A stretch of DNA of 64,000 nt from Chelonoidis abingdonii (Eukaryota; Chordata; Testudines; Testudinidae). The stretch lies in NCBI RefSeq assembly GCF_003597395.2, contig NC_133769.1:177100541-177164540 (forward strand). Direction: 5' to 3'. How positions within the stretch are numbered: position 1 is the stretch's first letter; every line of letters begins with the position of its first letter. Below are positions 48,086-59,899 of the stretch, one piece after another. The translations under genes and the position numbers were made by a program. Under the pieces are notes generated by a model that was not told the origin of the DNA, did not search any database, and was given only the letters and a program-made list of their open reading frames with translations.

Positions 48086-48240
48086 GCTTTACAAATGAGG
48101 TATTATCCCCATTTTACATGTGGGAAAACAGAAATGAAGTGCCTTGGCCAAGCTCATATACCAGGTCAGTGACAGAGCCAGAAACAGAATATAGGGCTGG
48201 CTCCCACTCGAGTGCCCTAGTCAGTGAACCATGTTACCTC
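48086..48240 (+). mobile_element. MIR-like SINE fragment
   Basis: TATTATCCCCATTTTACATG, GAAGTGCCTTGGCCAAGCTC and GGTCAGTGACAGAGCCAGAA match the MIR core and tail, plus strand. Confidence 0.55.
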
Positions 48241-49533
48241 CCTACAATGTAGTGGCAGAGCAACATTTTCCTCAGCAGTCTATCAGGTGGTTGTGACAGT
48301 GGGTGAATGTCTTTTGGTGCCTCCTGGAACGGGCCTCACAGCCTTGATTCACCCACTTCCCAGTGGGGTGTCTAAGCGGTGTTCTGTGGGGTCAAATGGT
48401 AGCATGGGGTTGTTGAATTATAACCCATCCATTTATTTCAAAGTTTCAGCTAGCAGGGCCTCCCTGCCTGAAGCAACTGAGTGCAGCAGAGCCTAGTTAG
48501 AATCAGAACTGTAAGAAACAGATTGAATGAATTTACATGTTCATGAGAGTTTTTGCTGCTTAGAAGTCAGAGTGGGGAACGTAGAGGTAGAAAAGCTCCT
48601 GGCTTTGCACCATTCTGTGGTTAGAGAGTGTTTGTTCATTTTAAGGATTTAAGCTTCACAAAGGAATGTAGCCAGAGACTGACATTTTGGAATTTGTTTG
48701 TGTTTATGGTTGGCTAAGAACCCTAGAAACCTGTGAACTAAATTAGAAACCCTCCCTTAGAGAGCTTTTATTTTGCTTCTCTGGCTACCTGTGTAGTTTT
48801 TCTCCAGCTGCAGAGTAGCTAATCTTAACTACTGTATTTTATTTCCATTAGGTTTTTGAAATGCACTAGTCAATAATTAGTGCACTGAGATAACAAATTG
48901 GGACACAGCAACATTAAATCAGATCAAAGTTCTAGTTAAATTGCTTTGTACCATAAATTATTCTTTAAGAGGCCTGATTATAATAGTAATCCATTTGCAT
49001 TTAATTGTGGTGTGTTGTCTCACTCTTTCATTCCAATCCTGTAGGGATTCACCTGGGGAGGGAGGTTATGGGGGTGAGGCCAGGCAACTCTTTAAGTTTT
49101 GCCTTGTGGCATTTTTATGTAACTGTTTCCTAAAAAGGGAGGGGTATGGGATTCTGGGGAGGGGTCAAGGGTTGCAGCTTCCCAGTTGTATGACTCCCAG
49201 AAATGTACAAAGAAGGGAATGCTGGTCAGACTCTCCATCCTACTTCTCTGGCACCACTGATTCTTGTCCAGGCACCCCTGCACCAGTGCAAAACTCCATT
49301 TTTGTCTCTCAGATAGGTACAGGGTGCTTCAAGTGTCCTCAGTTATGAGCATTCACCTTGGTGATGCAGAGTGGCTGTAAACACTGCCATTTTGCTTTGG
49401 TAGTGTCTAACACCCACTGGTCTCTGGTTTAAGTGGCTACACATGGGGAAGGGGGCAATGGATAATCCAGTCTCCTGATGCCTATGAAAGCAGAATGCCA
49501 TGGAGATCAGCTCCCCCTGCTCCTGGCCACTGA
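48241..49533. other. Intronic DNA, nothing recognised
   Basis: Intron with short open frames only. A 135-codon plus-strand frame at 48941-49348 has no recognisable domain and is not flanked by convincing splice sites. Confidence 0.4.
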
Positions 49534-49766
49534 GGGTATGTCTACACTGCAGTTAGACACCCACAGCTGGCTGGCGTCAGCTGACTCAGGCTTGCAGGAC
49601 TCAGGACAAGGGACTGTTTAATTGTGGTGCAGATATTCCCACTGTGAGGGAGGACGGTCCCCCAAACATGTACGCTGCAATTACAGCCCTTTACCCTGAC
49701 TTCTGTGACCCCAAGTCATCTGTCTCAGACCACTTGCAGGTTTTTAATTGCAGTGTAGACATACCC
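49534..49766. mobile_element. Palindromic MITE, GTCTACACTGC family
   Basis: GGGTATGTCTACACTGCAGT at the left pairs with the reversed right end GGGTATGTCTACACTGCAAT. TGA flanks the unit on both sides (49531-49533 and 49767-49769). It is related to the copy at 16873 but has lost pairing in the centre. Confidence 0.75.
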
Positions 49767-49949
49767 TGAAAGCCTTTGCTACTCAAGCCACACATTGCTT
49801 CCTTGGGTGGGCTTCAATATTGCAGCAAAGCTGGCACTCCCACCTTCCTTTTCTGCCAGATCAGAGTTCTTTCCATTTGGAGAAGAATAATCTGGCCCTT
49901 ATTTTATTTGTTTTCTTATAAAACTATGACCTTCATGCATACTTGTAAA

Positions 49950-52195
49950 GCATGAATGTAAGAACGGCCATACTGGGTCAGACCTAAAATCCATATAACC
50001 CAGTATCCTGTCTTCTGACAGTAGCCAAAGCCAAGTGTCCCAGAAGGAATGAACAGAACAGGTAATCATCAAGTGATCCACCACCTGTTACTCATTCCCA
50101 GTTTCTGGCAAACAGAGGCTAGGGACACCATCCCTGCCCACTTGGCTAATAGCCATTGATGGACCTATTCTCCATGAACTTATCTAGTTCTTTTTTTAAC
50201 TCTGTTATAATCTTGACCCTCACAACATCCTCTTGCAAGGAGTTCCACAGGTTGACTGTGTGTTATGTGAACAAATACTTCTTTTTGTTTGTTTTAAACC
50301 TGCTACCTATTAATTTCATTTGGTGACCCCTAGTTCTTGTGTTATGAGAAGGTGTAAATAACCCTTCCCTATCTACTTTCTCCACATCAGTCATGATTTT
50401 ATAGATCTCTCTTATATTCACCCTTGTCTTCTCTTTTCCAAGCTGAAAAGTCCCAGTCTTATTAATTGTTCCTCAAATGGAAGCCGTTCCATATCCCTTA
50501 TAATTTTTGTTCCCCTTTTCTGAACCTTTTCCAATTCCAATATATCTTTTTTGAGATGGGGCGATCACATCTGCACACAGTATTCAAAATATGGGCATAC
50601 CATGGATTTATATAAAGACAATATGATATTTTCTGTCTTATTATCTATTCCTTTTTTGATGATTCCCAACATTCTGTTTGCTTTTTTGACTGTCACTGCA
50701 CATTGAGTGGATGTTTTCAGAGAACTATCCACAATGATTCCAAGTTCTCTTTCTTGAGTGGTAACTGCTAATGTAGACCCAATGATTTTATATGTATAGT
50801 TGAGACTTTGCATTTATCAGCATTGAGTTTCATCTGCCATTTTGTTGCCCTATTACTCAGTTTTGTGAGATCCTTTTGTAGCTCTCTGCAGTCTGCTTGG
50901 GACTTAACTATCTTAAATAGTTTTGTATCATCTGCAAATTTTGCCACCTCACTGTTTACTCCTTTTTCCAGATCATTTATGGATATCCTGAATAGGACTA
51001 GTCCCAGTATAAACCCCTGGGAGACACCACTATTTACCTCTCTCCATTCTGAAAACTGACCATTTATTCTTACTTTTATTTTCTATATTTTAACCCACTA
51101 CCAATCCATGAGAGGACCTTCCCTCATATGCCATGATGCTTACTTTGCTTAAGAGACATTGGTGAGGCCCTTGTCAAAGGCTTTCTGAAAATCTAAGTAT
51201 ACTATAGCCACTGGATCTCCCTTGTCCACATGCTTGTTGACCCCCTCAAAGAAATCTAGTAGATTGGTGAGGCCTTTACAAAAACCATGTTGACTCTTCC
51301 CCAACAAATTATGTTCATCTATGTGTCTGACAATTTTGTTCTTTACTATAGTTTCAACCAGTTTGCCTAGTACTGAAGTCAAGTTTACTGGCCTGTAATT
51401 GCCAGGTTCACCTCCAGAGCCCTTGGCTATCCTCCAGTCATTTGGTATAGAAGTTGATTTAAATGATAGGTTACAAACTACAGTTTGTAGTTCTGCAATT
51501 TCACTTTTGAGTTGCTTCAGAACTCTTGGGTGAATACAATTTGGTCCAGATGACTTATTACTGTTTAGTTTATCAATTTGTTCCAGAGCCTCCTCTAGTG
51601 ACACCTCAATCTGGGACAGTTCCTCAGATTTGTGACCTAAAAATAATGACTCAGGTTTGGGAATTTCTCTCTCATCCTCAGCCATTAAGACCAATGCAAA
51701 GAATTCATTTAGCTTCTCTGCAATGGTCTTATCATCCTTGAGTGCTCCTTTAGCATCTCAATCATCCAGTGGCCCCAGTAGTTGTTTAGCAGGCTTCCTG
51801 CTTCTGATGTACTTAAAAAAAAAATTGCTATTACTCTTTGAGTCTTTGGCTAGCTGTTCTTCAAATTCTTTTTTGGCCTTCCTAATTATATTTTTATATG
51901 TCACTTGCCAGAGTTTATGCTCCTTTCTATTTTCCTCTCTAGGATTTAACTTCCACTTTTTAAAGGATGCCTTTTTGCCTCTCACTGCTTCTTTTACTTT
52001 GTTTAGCCACGATGGCACTTTTTTGGTTCTCTTACTATGTTTTTTTAATTTGGGGTATATATTTAAGTTGAGACTCTATTATGGTTTCTTTAAAAAGTTT
52101 CCATGCAGCTTGCAGGAATTTCACTTTTGGCACTGTAATTTCTGTTTAACTAACTTCCTCATTTTTGTGTAATCCCCCTTTGTGAAAGGCCCCTG
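49950..52195 (-). mobile_element. CR1 LINE, 5'-truncated, about 2.2 kb
   Basis: The left edge is the reversed CR1 3' terminus (AAGAACGGCCATACTGGGTC). The 3' UTR side includes CCATTGATGGACCTATTCTC and reverse-strand text for the terminal LINE segment. The right part encodes reverse transcriptase on the minus strand. No endonuclease is present, so the element was truncated at its 5' end on insertion, as is usual for CR1. The right boundary is approximate. Confidence 0.85.
50565..52018 (-). pseudogene. CR1 reverse transcriptase (ORF2), degenerate
   Basis: Minus-strand pieces occur in the proper order. The linker at 51758-52018 includes WQVTYKNIIRKAKKEFEEQL and KYIRSRKPAKQLLGPL. Reverse transcriptase motifs at 51149-51694 include NKSSGPNCIHPRVLKQL, GNYRPVNLTSVLGKLVE and AIVYLDFQKAFDKG. 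Palm motifs at about 50820-51080 read with frame slips as SQGFILGLVLF, INDLEKGV, AKFADDTKLFK and KWQMKLNADKCKV. The thumb at 50565-50813 includes LGIIVDSSLKTSTQCA and MLGIIKKGIDNKTENI. The catalytic FADD is intact in wording, but stops and frameshifts separate the parts. After AFDKG the sequence lacks part of the segment between motif A and motif B. Confidence 0.85.
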
Positions 52196-54458
52196 CTCCT
52201 GCTTAGAAGCCTATGCCGTAATTTTCTTTTTCATTGTAAAACAATAAATGGTCATAGAAAAAGCTAGATTTCAATACTGAGAAGCGTCATTTACCAAAAC
52301 ACTGTAAAACAATTAATCCTCTTCCTCAAAAAGGCTATATAAAAATAATTTGTTTAGCTATCTTGATGCATGAACAGTAGCAGACTATATTGTAAACTAT
52401 AAGGCCAGGATTTATTACCAAACTTTAATTCCCCAAGGCAAGTCTAGTAGAGGCTAAAAGAAGTGAAAGATAAGGTTCTGGAGGGAAAAAGTCTCTGAGT
52501 ATATTGCTCTTGGAGGCAGCAGCCATTATTATGTAATTCCCAGAGCAGATTTGCCATCAACCTCACCCTTCCTGTCAGCTAGAGGTTAGATGCTGCAGTA
52601 GAAGCCTACATTAAATAACGTTGGGGGAAAGAGAGGGAAAGAGAAAAATGAAGACTTGGAGAGAGTTCTATAAAATGAAGTTGTAAAGCACATGTTGTAA
52701 ATCCATCTAATCTGGCCTCACTAGTCAGAAAGTCATCTTTGGGGAAAAGAGGCCACATGCCATTGCTAAATTTAATGGTTCCCTTTCTTATTTATCTGCA
52801 GTAAGAGAGGCAACAACATTAAAGCTCATAACTAATCCTCTCTCTTTTCCCTTCACACACAACATGCACTTGCACTCTTATTTATTGGAGGCACACTCCT
52901 TTCCCAGTAGGAGAGAGACAGCATTTCAGTACCTTTTGTAGGGATTTTAGGGCCTGTTAAAGCGGCAATTTTTTTCTCTGAACCAAAAAACAGATTGGGC
53001 ATTTAAAAAATGAGCTGGAAATAAATGCCACAATCAAGTATCATAGTTACATAATGTCCCATCATCCAGCGGGGTTCAAGATTAAGCTAAGGACAAACTA
53101 CCATAGTTGCCATTGTAGAGCCAACATTTTACCCAGAGACACTATAGTTATCTTCTGCTCAAAGAACAGATTGTTTAAAATGACAACCATTCTGAATATT
53201 CTGCCCATTTAGTGACAAGGGTCATATGTCTAATGATCTGGAGTACAAAAATAATTTAGTAATTAATATGTACAGCAACAAAAAATCAAAGTGGTATGGA
53301 GTCTTAAGGGGAGCCAATGTAAAGATTTTAAATCAGTAGTTGTGTTGAAACAATTGTATAAAAATGTATGCTGAGCATTCTGCAGTAGCTGTGTTCTAGA
53401 GACAAGTGCTTTAGGGATGGGAGCAGAAGGAAGGGTGAATGGTTATGTCATATCACCTGCTTATTACTGCTTTAAATGAGAAAGGGGGAGGGGAACAGTT
53501 GAGGCAACTGGGCAACTGTTGGGATTTTGTTTCCAATCTGAGCACTACTAGAGATAACACAGTGTGTTACTGCAAAAGAAAAAATACACATCCCTAGTCT
53601 ATTCTGATGGTATAATACACAAGCATATCATACTTGAAGATAGCACTTGGAGCTATCGTCAAACAGTATCATTCAGCAGTGTTTAAAATGAACTAAAATC
53701 ATTTCTATTGTGTTTTATGAAATTACTTAGTATCCATTATATGGAGTCCTGTTCACTAAAGAAGAAGTTGACAGCTGACATAATTCAATGACAATAATAC
53801 AAATCGGAGTGCCATCCACATAATGATGAAAACATGAATTATACGTCTGTGTAATACCTATTTGCAGTGTGATTCTTGAGGAATTTGTGTAAAGTGCTTA
53901 GTACAATGCTTAGTAAAATAGTAACAACAAATACACTATAGCAAAGAGAAGTTGGCTTTCATGTCAAATGATCCAAAGAACCTGTCAACAGCCAATATGA
54001 CATAAATTAGGCCTAGTAGTTCCTGGTAAACTAATTATTGACTTCAAATATATAATGAATTAACACTGAAATAAAATCTTTGTCACTTGCAATGAGATAT
54101 CTTTATATACTTGTGTCAAATCTTATTTGCTTTCTGGAAAGTAGAACATTAATTCAGTATTTAGCGCTCATTCAGATGTACATGGTAGAGTAACCAATGA
54201 GAACTGATGATGGAGCTGAAGGATCTCAGAAGCAATACAGAAAATTATACAAAAACAGTTACTTGTTGCTCAAAATGGAGAAAGCTTGTGCGGAACCAGA
54301 TTTTTTTTGCTTAGATGGCAAAAGGTTGAGCTATAGCCGAATTTTAGGCTTTTATAGGTTTTTTTGGCTAAGTAAAATACTTGTTTTCTCTGGTTGTATC
54401 TAGCACATTCTGAAAACTTTTTAGGAACAAAACCTTGATAAGAAAGAAGCTCACTTGA
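52196..54458. other. Intronic DNA, nothing recognised
   Basis: About 2.3 kb of AT-rich intron without confident repeats, RNA genes or exons. Confidence 0.4.
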
Positions 54459-54650
54459 GGGCAGGTCTACACTATTGATTAAATCATTCTAACTTACGTC
54501 GCTCAGGGGTGTGAAAAAGACACACACACGCACACACACCGAGTGACGCAAGTTACAGTGACCTAAGCGCTGTCCACACCAGCACTATGTCAGCAGGAGA
54601 CATTCTCCCAATGCAGCTGTGCCGATGTACCGTGTCTAGTGTAGACCTTC
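54459..54650. mobile_element. MITE with GTCTACACTA-type ends
   Basis: The left end GGGCAGGTCTACACTATTG and the reversed right end AGAAGGTCTACACTAGAC are inverted repeats. A second inner pair is CTTACGTCGCTCAGGGGTG and CACCGAGTGACGCAAGTTAC. A CA-rich run at about 54519-54540 lies in the loop. Confidence 0.65.
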
Positions 54651-55074
54651 TGAGAGGGATATTTTTGTTGAGTTAACTGATCCTTTCCACCAGCCTATAA
54701 CATTTTAAGCACACTAAGATTCACTGTTATAGAATGTTCTGTAGGTTGACTGCAATCCTTCATTTAAGTAGGATTTTGCAAGACAAATCTGTAATTGAAC
54801 ATAAGCATTTCCCAAAGCATTAGATCAGAAGCATAAATGCAGGACCAAGCAGACATTAGATATATCCTCAACTGATGACAAAAGTTTATTTGGTAAAGCT
54901 ATTAAAGCCTGTTTAAAAATTTGATGGAACTGCACAAATTCACTGTAATCTGATTTGTTACCAGTGCTGATAAACACCCTCAGCAGCCAGGTGGGAATCA
55001 TATCAAAAGCACATTGAATATCTAAGCCATAGGAATTGGAACTAAGCCCTGGATAACAACCACTGTATCATTCA

Positions 55075-55466
55075 GGCCTGGTCTACACTACGCTGTTAAA
55101 CCGATTTTTACAGCGTTAAATCGATTTAACGCTGCACCCGTCCACACTACACTGCTCTTTATATTGATTTAAAGGGCTCTTTAAATCGATTTCTGTACTC
55201 CTACAAAACGAGAGGAGTAACACTAACATCGATATTACTATATCAGATTAGGGTTAGTGTGGATGCAAATCGACGTTATTGGCCTCATTATTTTACAGTA
55301 GCTACCCACAGTGCACCGCTCCAGAAATCGATGCTAGCCTCGGACCATGGACGCACACCACCGAATTAATGTGCCTACTGTGGACGCGCACAATCGACTT
55401 TATAATATCTGTTTTATAAAATCGGTTTAAGCTAATTCGAATTTAACCTGTAGGGTAGACATAGCC
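55075..55466. mobile_element. Harbinger-like MITE, internally deleted relative of the 20.6 kb element
   Basis: The ends GGCCTGGTCTACACTACGCT and, reversed, GGCTATGTCTACCCTACAGG are flanked by TCA on both sides. Its left 200 bp match the reversed right end of the 20569-22545 element (ATCGATTTAACGCTG, AAAGGGCTCTTTAAATCGAT, ATCGACGTTATTGGCC). Its right 180 bp match the reversed left end (GTGGGTAGC region, AATTCGGT, ATCGGTTTTAT). About 1.6 kb of interior is absent. Confidence 0.8.
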
Positions 55467-57345
55467 TCAGATGTATGATAGTGTTTTATGTCTCCTTAGG
55501 ACAAGTAAATGAAGCAAGGCATGTGGGAAAGTTGCCAGAGGATTCTGTTGACTCCCAGGTGCACATAGAGATTTACAAATGCATAAGACTTGGGTGGGGA
55601 GGTGTCAAGGTCTTACCTTGTGTAACTTCATTGACTCAATTGAATTGCTCAAGGGATGACTTGGCCGAAGGTCTCTATCCTGGTCAGCTTAAGTCAGACA
55701 GACAAGTATGATATGTGAGGGAAACAGCAGTTCAAAGATAGCAAGGGAATAAAATTGGCATGGAAATCAATGCAAAAGAAGTGATTAAGGAAAGATTTTG
55801 AAGAGGAAGGATGTTTAGCTTACAGGAAAAAAGAGACTCTTCCAAGTGTGCAGGCAGCATGAAACGAGATGCACAGCCAAGTGTTGGAAGGGAAAAGGGG
55901 AGCAGTTATGGGAGAGGATTCAGGAGGAACATATGGAATGAGAGGGAAAGAAGGGTGAAATTAAAGACAAAATATAGACAGATGTGAAACTGTGAAGAGA
56001 CTAAGTTGGGGATTAGAATCTTGAACTTGAGGCAGTACAACAGAAAGTTGTTAAAGGGATTCAAGGATGGGGAGACATAGCTGGAATGTCAGAAAAGCAA
56101 GATGAATTTTATCATAGGCATTTCAGTTTATATTAGAATGTGGCAAATATAAAGAGGTTATATTTTAAGAAAAGTCATTATCTAGACACTGTCCAGATAT
56201 TTAGGAGTAGGGAGTAGAGGAAAGGATGATATTTTGTGATTTTTAGAAGGAGACCTGGAGGTTGCAGATGAGTCTGAGATTTGGAACCTGGATTCCCAGG
56301 GAGGTGGTGGAGGTAGAACAGTCAGTGATGATAATGAAGAATGGGAGTCTAAAGATTTGGGGAGAAAACTTCAGTTATAGACACGTTGAACCAAATACTG
56401 AAGCAAAAGTATGTAGCTATAAGGAGCAAGTTACCCCTAGGTGGCCACATGAATTCTCTGCCCCGGCCAACAGAGGATGTTTGAATATGTTGAGATGGAG
56501 GGGTGGGGTCAAGCTAACCTGCATCTGTTCTGTGGGTGGAGAACTGATGAATATGAGTTCTTGACACTGATTCTTGGCCAGGCCTAGGTGACTCCAGTAT
56601 TAGATGTTTGGTAGTTATAAAAACCCTAAAATTCTTGTAAGGATCCTTTTGAGGATCCACAAGACTAGAATCCAGGTGTGGGGCAGCTAACATTCTCACA
56701 TCATCACTGGGAGGCCATGCAGAGCCACATCCAAAGAGCACTGTGGAGATTAGGCACTTCAGAGAGTACCACCCAAAAGGTCCTGAGTGACAACACCCTA
56801 TGGCCTTCTAATTGGCCCATAGTCACTATTTAACTATGGAAAGTGTTCCAGGAAGTTGTCTGGGCAGCTATGCAGGGTTCTGTGACTCCAGGCTTTGTCA
56901 CTTACTGATTTCCAATTTCTGACCCCAGCCTGATGCTAACCCCAACTCTTGCCTCATGATTCCAGCCTGGGAGCCATCTCTGACCCTGGCCTAACTCTGA
57001 CCTTGACTCTTGCCTATTGATCCTGGCTTTAAGCCATTACTCTGCTCCCTGCTCCCTGACTACTGACTTGTCACTGACACTAGCCCAGCTGTGGCTGCTA
57101 GGTCAGATCACCTATACCTGTGTGGCTGCAATAGTGGAAGGACAGAATAGGTTCCTGAATTATTTGGAAGGAGAGGATTTGGAGTCAGAAGATTACTTTT
57201 TATCTCTCTGTTAATAATTGCCAAGTGGAGATTTTTGGCACAATAGCCCCAATCATTGAGTTTTCATCTGAGTGATTCTCCCTGATGCAATGTGGTCTCT
57301 TTAAGAAGGAATCTTGTCCCCACTTATGGAATGTCAGTGTACCTC
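55467..57345. other. Intronic DNA with old repeat and a low-complexity tract
   Basis: At about 55980-56100 is a relative of the repeat at 43080. At about 56880-57080 the sequence is built from loose copies of TGACCCTGGC/TGACTCTTGCC, a minisatellite-like tract that may belong to a retroelement terminus. No gene is recognised. Confidence 0.4.
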
Positions 57346-58457
57346 TGTGACATTGCACTCTATATGATTTTATGAAAATATGCTAATGAGTGTGAATATA
57401 ATGTAACTGGACTATGCTTCATGCAAAAGGTCTCTTGTAAGGTACAATTACAAAGTTTATAATCTACTGAGTGTGGTCATCCAATTTGTATAAGTATATC
57501 ATTGTTGCATCTGAAACTAGAAATATGAAATATAACTCTGGGGTCCTATTGTAATTATGCAAAGTGTGGGCCATTAATGATGGCTTGGAATCTTGATGGC
57601 TCACATTAATGAGGACAGTTGGTTGTAAATGGCTCTGTTTACTTGCAGGTTTTCCCATATATGTGTGTGCTGGCAAGTGGGTGATTCAGTCTTAAAGTGA
57701 CATGAACTGGAATCCATATTTAACCTGGTGCTTTTCCATTAAGAATGAGGGGTGGGAATACAGAGAGGGACAAAGGATTCCCAGCTTGTGCAAAAGATAT
57801 ATAAGGGGGTGGAACAGAACAAAGGGGGTGGCAGTCATGAGAAATCTCCTAGCTACTACCTGAGCTGGGACCAGGACTGTACCAGCCCAGGGAAAAGGAT
57901 TGGGCTCAGACTAGAAAGGAGTCTAGTCTGTGAAAGAAGCTTATTGGAACATCTCTGAGTGTGAGGTTTCATCTGTAATCAGTTTCTTACTGTATTAGTC
58001 TTAGACTTGTGTGTTTTTGTTTTATTTTGCTTGGTAATTTGCTTTGTTCTGTCTGTTATTACTTGGAACCACTTAAATCCTACTTTTTATATTTAATACA
58101 ATCACTTTTTGCTTATTAATTAACCCAGAGTAAGTAAGTAATTCCTGGGGTAGCAAACAGCTGTGCATAACTCTCTATCAATGTTATAAAGGGTGGACAA
58201 TTTATGAGCTTACCCTCTATAAGCTTTATATAGAGTAAAATGGATTTATTTGGTGTTTGGATCCCAACTGGGAACTGAATGTCTGGGTGCTAGAGACAGG
58301 AGCACTTCTCCAGATGTTTTCAGTTAAGCCTGCAGAGGATAAATCAGTTGACTATATAGGTACAACATGACTCTTTGGGGGATCAGCATTGACTTCTGTG
58401 ACAGCAGAGCTGAGGGCATGTAGGCTGCAAAGTATTGAAGCAACTGGGACAGTTACA
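57346..58457 (+). mobile_element. LTR-like element of a widespread turtle type
   Basis: It starts TGTGACATTGCACTC and has a TATA-like ATATATAAGG at 57797-57806. The downstream leader includes GGTGGCAGTCATGAGAAATC and CTAGCTACTACCTGAGCTGG, and an AT-rich tail includes TATTTAATACAATCACTTTT. The order promoter, leader, then polyadenylation-like region suits an LTR. The wording matches a repeat I recall as high-copy in turtles. The 3' limit (near GTTACA at 58452) is uncertain and no target duplication was found. Confidence 0.5.
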
Positions 58458-59689
58458 GGATATCCAGGAGGGAAATGTAATTATGAAACTTACTGGTTCT
58501 CAGAGTTAATGTTTATCACATTCCAGTCATTTTGTTCCCAAAGCGCATTATAAAGTTGTAGACATTAAAGAGCAAAACGAGTACAAATGACTGGTTTAAA
58601 TGGAGGGTCTGTAAACCTCTGCGTTGTCTGGAGACTTACAGCTGAAAGCTTTACAAATCTGATCTTGTGTCCACTCTGTGGGTCTTTTATTGACCTAGAA
58701 GGACACATCTTGGAGTTTTGGTCTTATGAGGGTTGATTACAGAGGGATGTTGAAAGTTAGACTCCAAACCATTTTCAATAGCTCCAAAATAAAGATCAGA
58801 AATAACACATGCATGTATCTTCACTACAGTGCTAAGTGAGGGTTACAAATTGTGAATACACTCAACTTGTATAAAATCAGCTGTATTGACTTATACAGGG
58901 CTCCTAATCGTTTAACACTTAAGGGGGCAAATATAGTAATATTTTTAAAAATACTAAATGATTTGCACCAATAGCTACTGGGGTATGTTAAACAATAATT
59001 AAGAGGCAAGTAGAAAGAGTTGCATTTTTATGACTTATTCCCAGCAAAGGAAAAACAAGAGTACCCACTCTGCTGAAATTACTGATTAATACTATATGTG
59101 CTCCAAGTCTTCAGATGGCATTTAGCTATTTTTACAATACAAAGGAAAATTGCATACAAAGCTAAACTGGGTGGAGTAAGAGCAGATATACAGCATGTCA
59201 TTTCCATTGGGTCTGAGGGGTTTGGGGTGGGGGGGCAGGAGGAGGGACTTTGTTCTAGATTGGTTCATTTATATTGCAAAAATTGATTTTAGGTTTTTGG
59301 GAATTTGGAGGGAAGGGGCACTGGGGACTGAAGGTTGGGAAGACAAGGGAATTGTTGGATTAGAAGGGGGATTTGATGGAGGGGAGGGAGGTAGAAAAGG
59401 AAAAGGAAGGTGACCCACATAATGGACAGAGAGAGAGAGAGAAGTTGGAGACCTGAAGGGCTGCAGTATAGGAGGGGGCAAGAAAGAGGACAACCAGCTA
59501 ACAATGGGAATAAAAGCAAGTGTAACAGAGGATTTTCACTGGGAGTTTTGCCTGGATTGGGATTGCAGGATTGGACCCTAAATTTATAATCAATTTTTAA
59601 ATGCAAACTGCAGTTTATGTAAATAGTGTTAAATCCATCAAAACTAGAAATGTTCCTTGAACTTACACTGTGCACTATCTTACTTGCAG
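58458..59689. other. Intron preceding the second kinase exon
   Basis: AT-rich sequence, then a purine-rich stretch at about 59215-59480 including an (AG)n run at 59427-59441. The last bases are the acceptor region of the exon at 59690. Confidence 0.5.
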
Positions 59690-59899
59690 AAGCATGATGG
59701 ACACTTCACAGTCATTCAGCTGGTTGGCATGCTTCGTGGAATCGCATCTGGCATGAAGTATCTCTCAGATATGGGCTATGTACATCGTGATCTGGCAGCC
59801 CGTAATATTTTAGTCAACAGTAACCTCATGTGTAAAGTCTCTGATTTTGGTCTGTCACGAGTGTTAGAGGATGACCCTGAAGCTGCTTACACCACAAGT
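59690..59899 (+). CDS. EPHA6: Eph receptor kinase exon (catalytic loop and DFG), probably EPHA6
   Basis: This 210-bp exon encodes 70 codons in frame, with a TTGCAG acceptor ending at 59689 and a GTGAGT donor at 59900. It starts [17 protein letters not shown], directly continuing the exon at 29421. Residues 30-39 are [10 protein letters not shown], the catalytic loop with the proton-acceptor Asp34 and Asn39. Residues 50-56 are VSDFGLS, the magnesium-binding DFG. Residues 60-69 are [10 protein letters not shown], the activation segment with its tyrosine at 67. All catalytic residues are present, so this looks like an active kinase rather than a pseudogene. KHDGHF together with NILVNSNL points to EPHA6 over EPHA3/A4/A5/A7. 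The methionine at residue 47 (NSNLMCKV) stands where I expect valine in most paralogues. The last codon (AGT) depends on using GTGAGT; a GTGTGAG donor two bases earlier would break the 210-bp length. The next exon (GGKIPIRW) is not in the window. Confidence 0.95.

Larger units (their letters stand above)
29483..59689 (+). other. EPHA6: Intron of the Eph receptor gene, 30.2 kb
   Basis: This is the intron between the two kinase exons, with a GTGAGG donor and TTGCAG acceptor. It holds the Tx1 LINE pair, LTR-like units, a CR1 LINE and several MITEs, which together account for a large part of its length. No further host exon is recognisable inside it, and none is expected because the two exons are adjacent in the protein. 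Confidence 0.9.
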
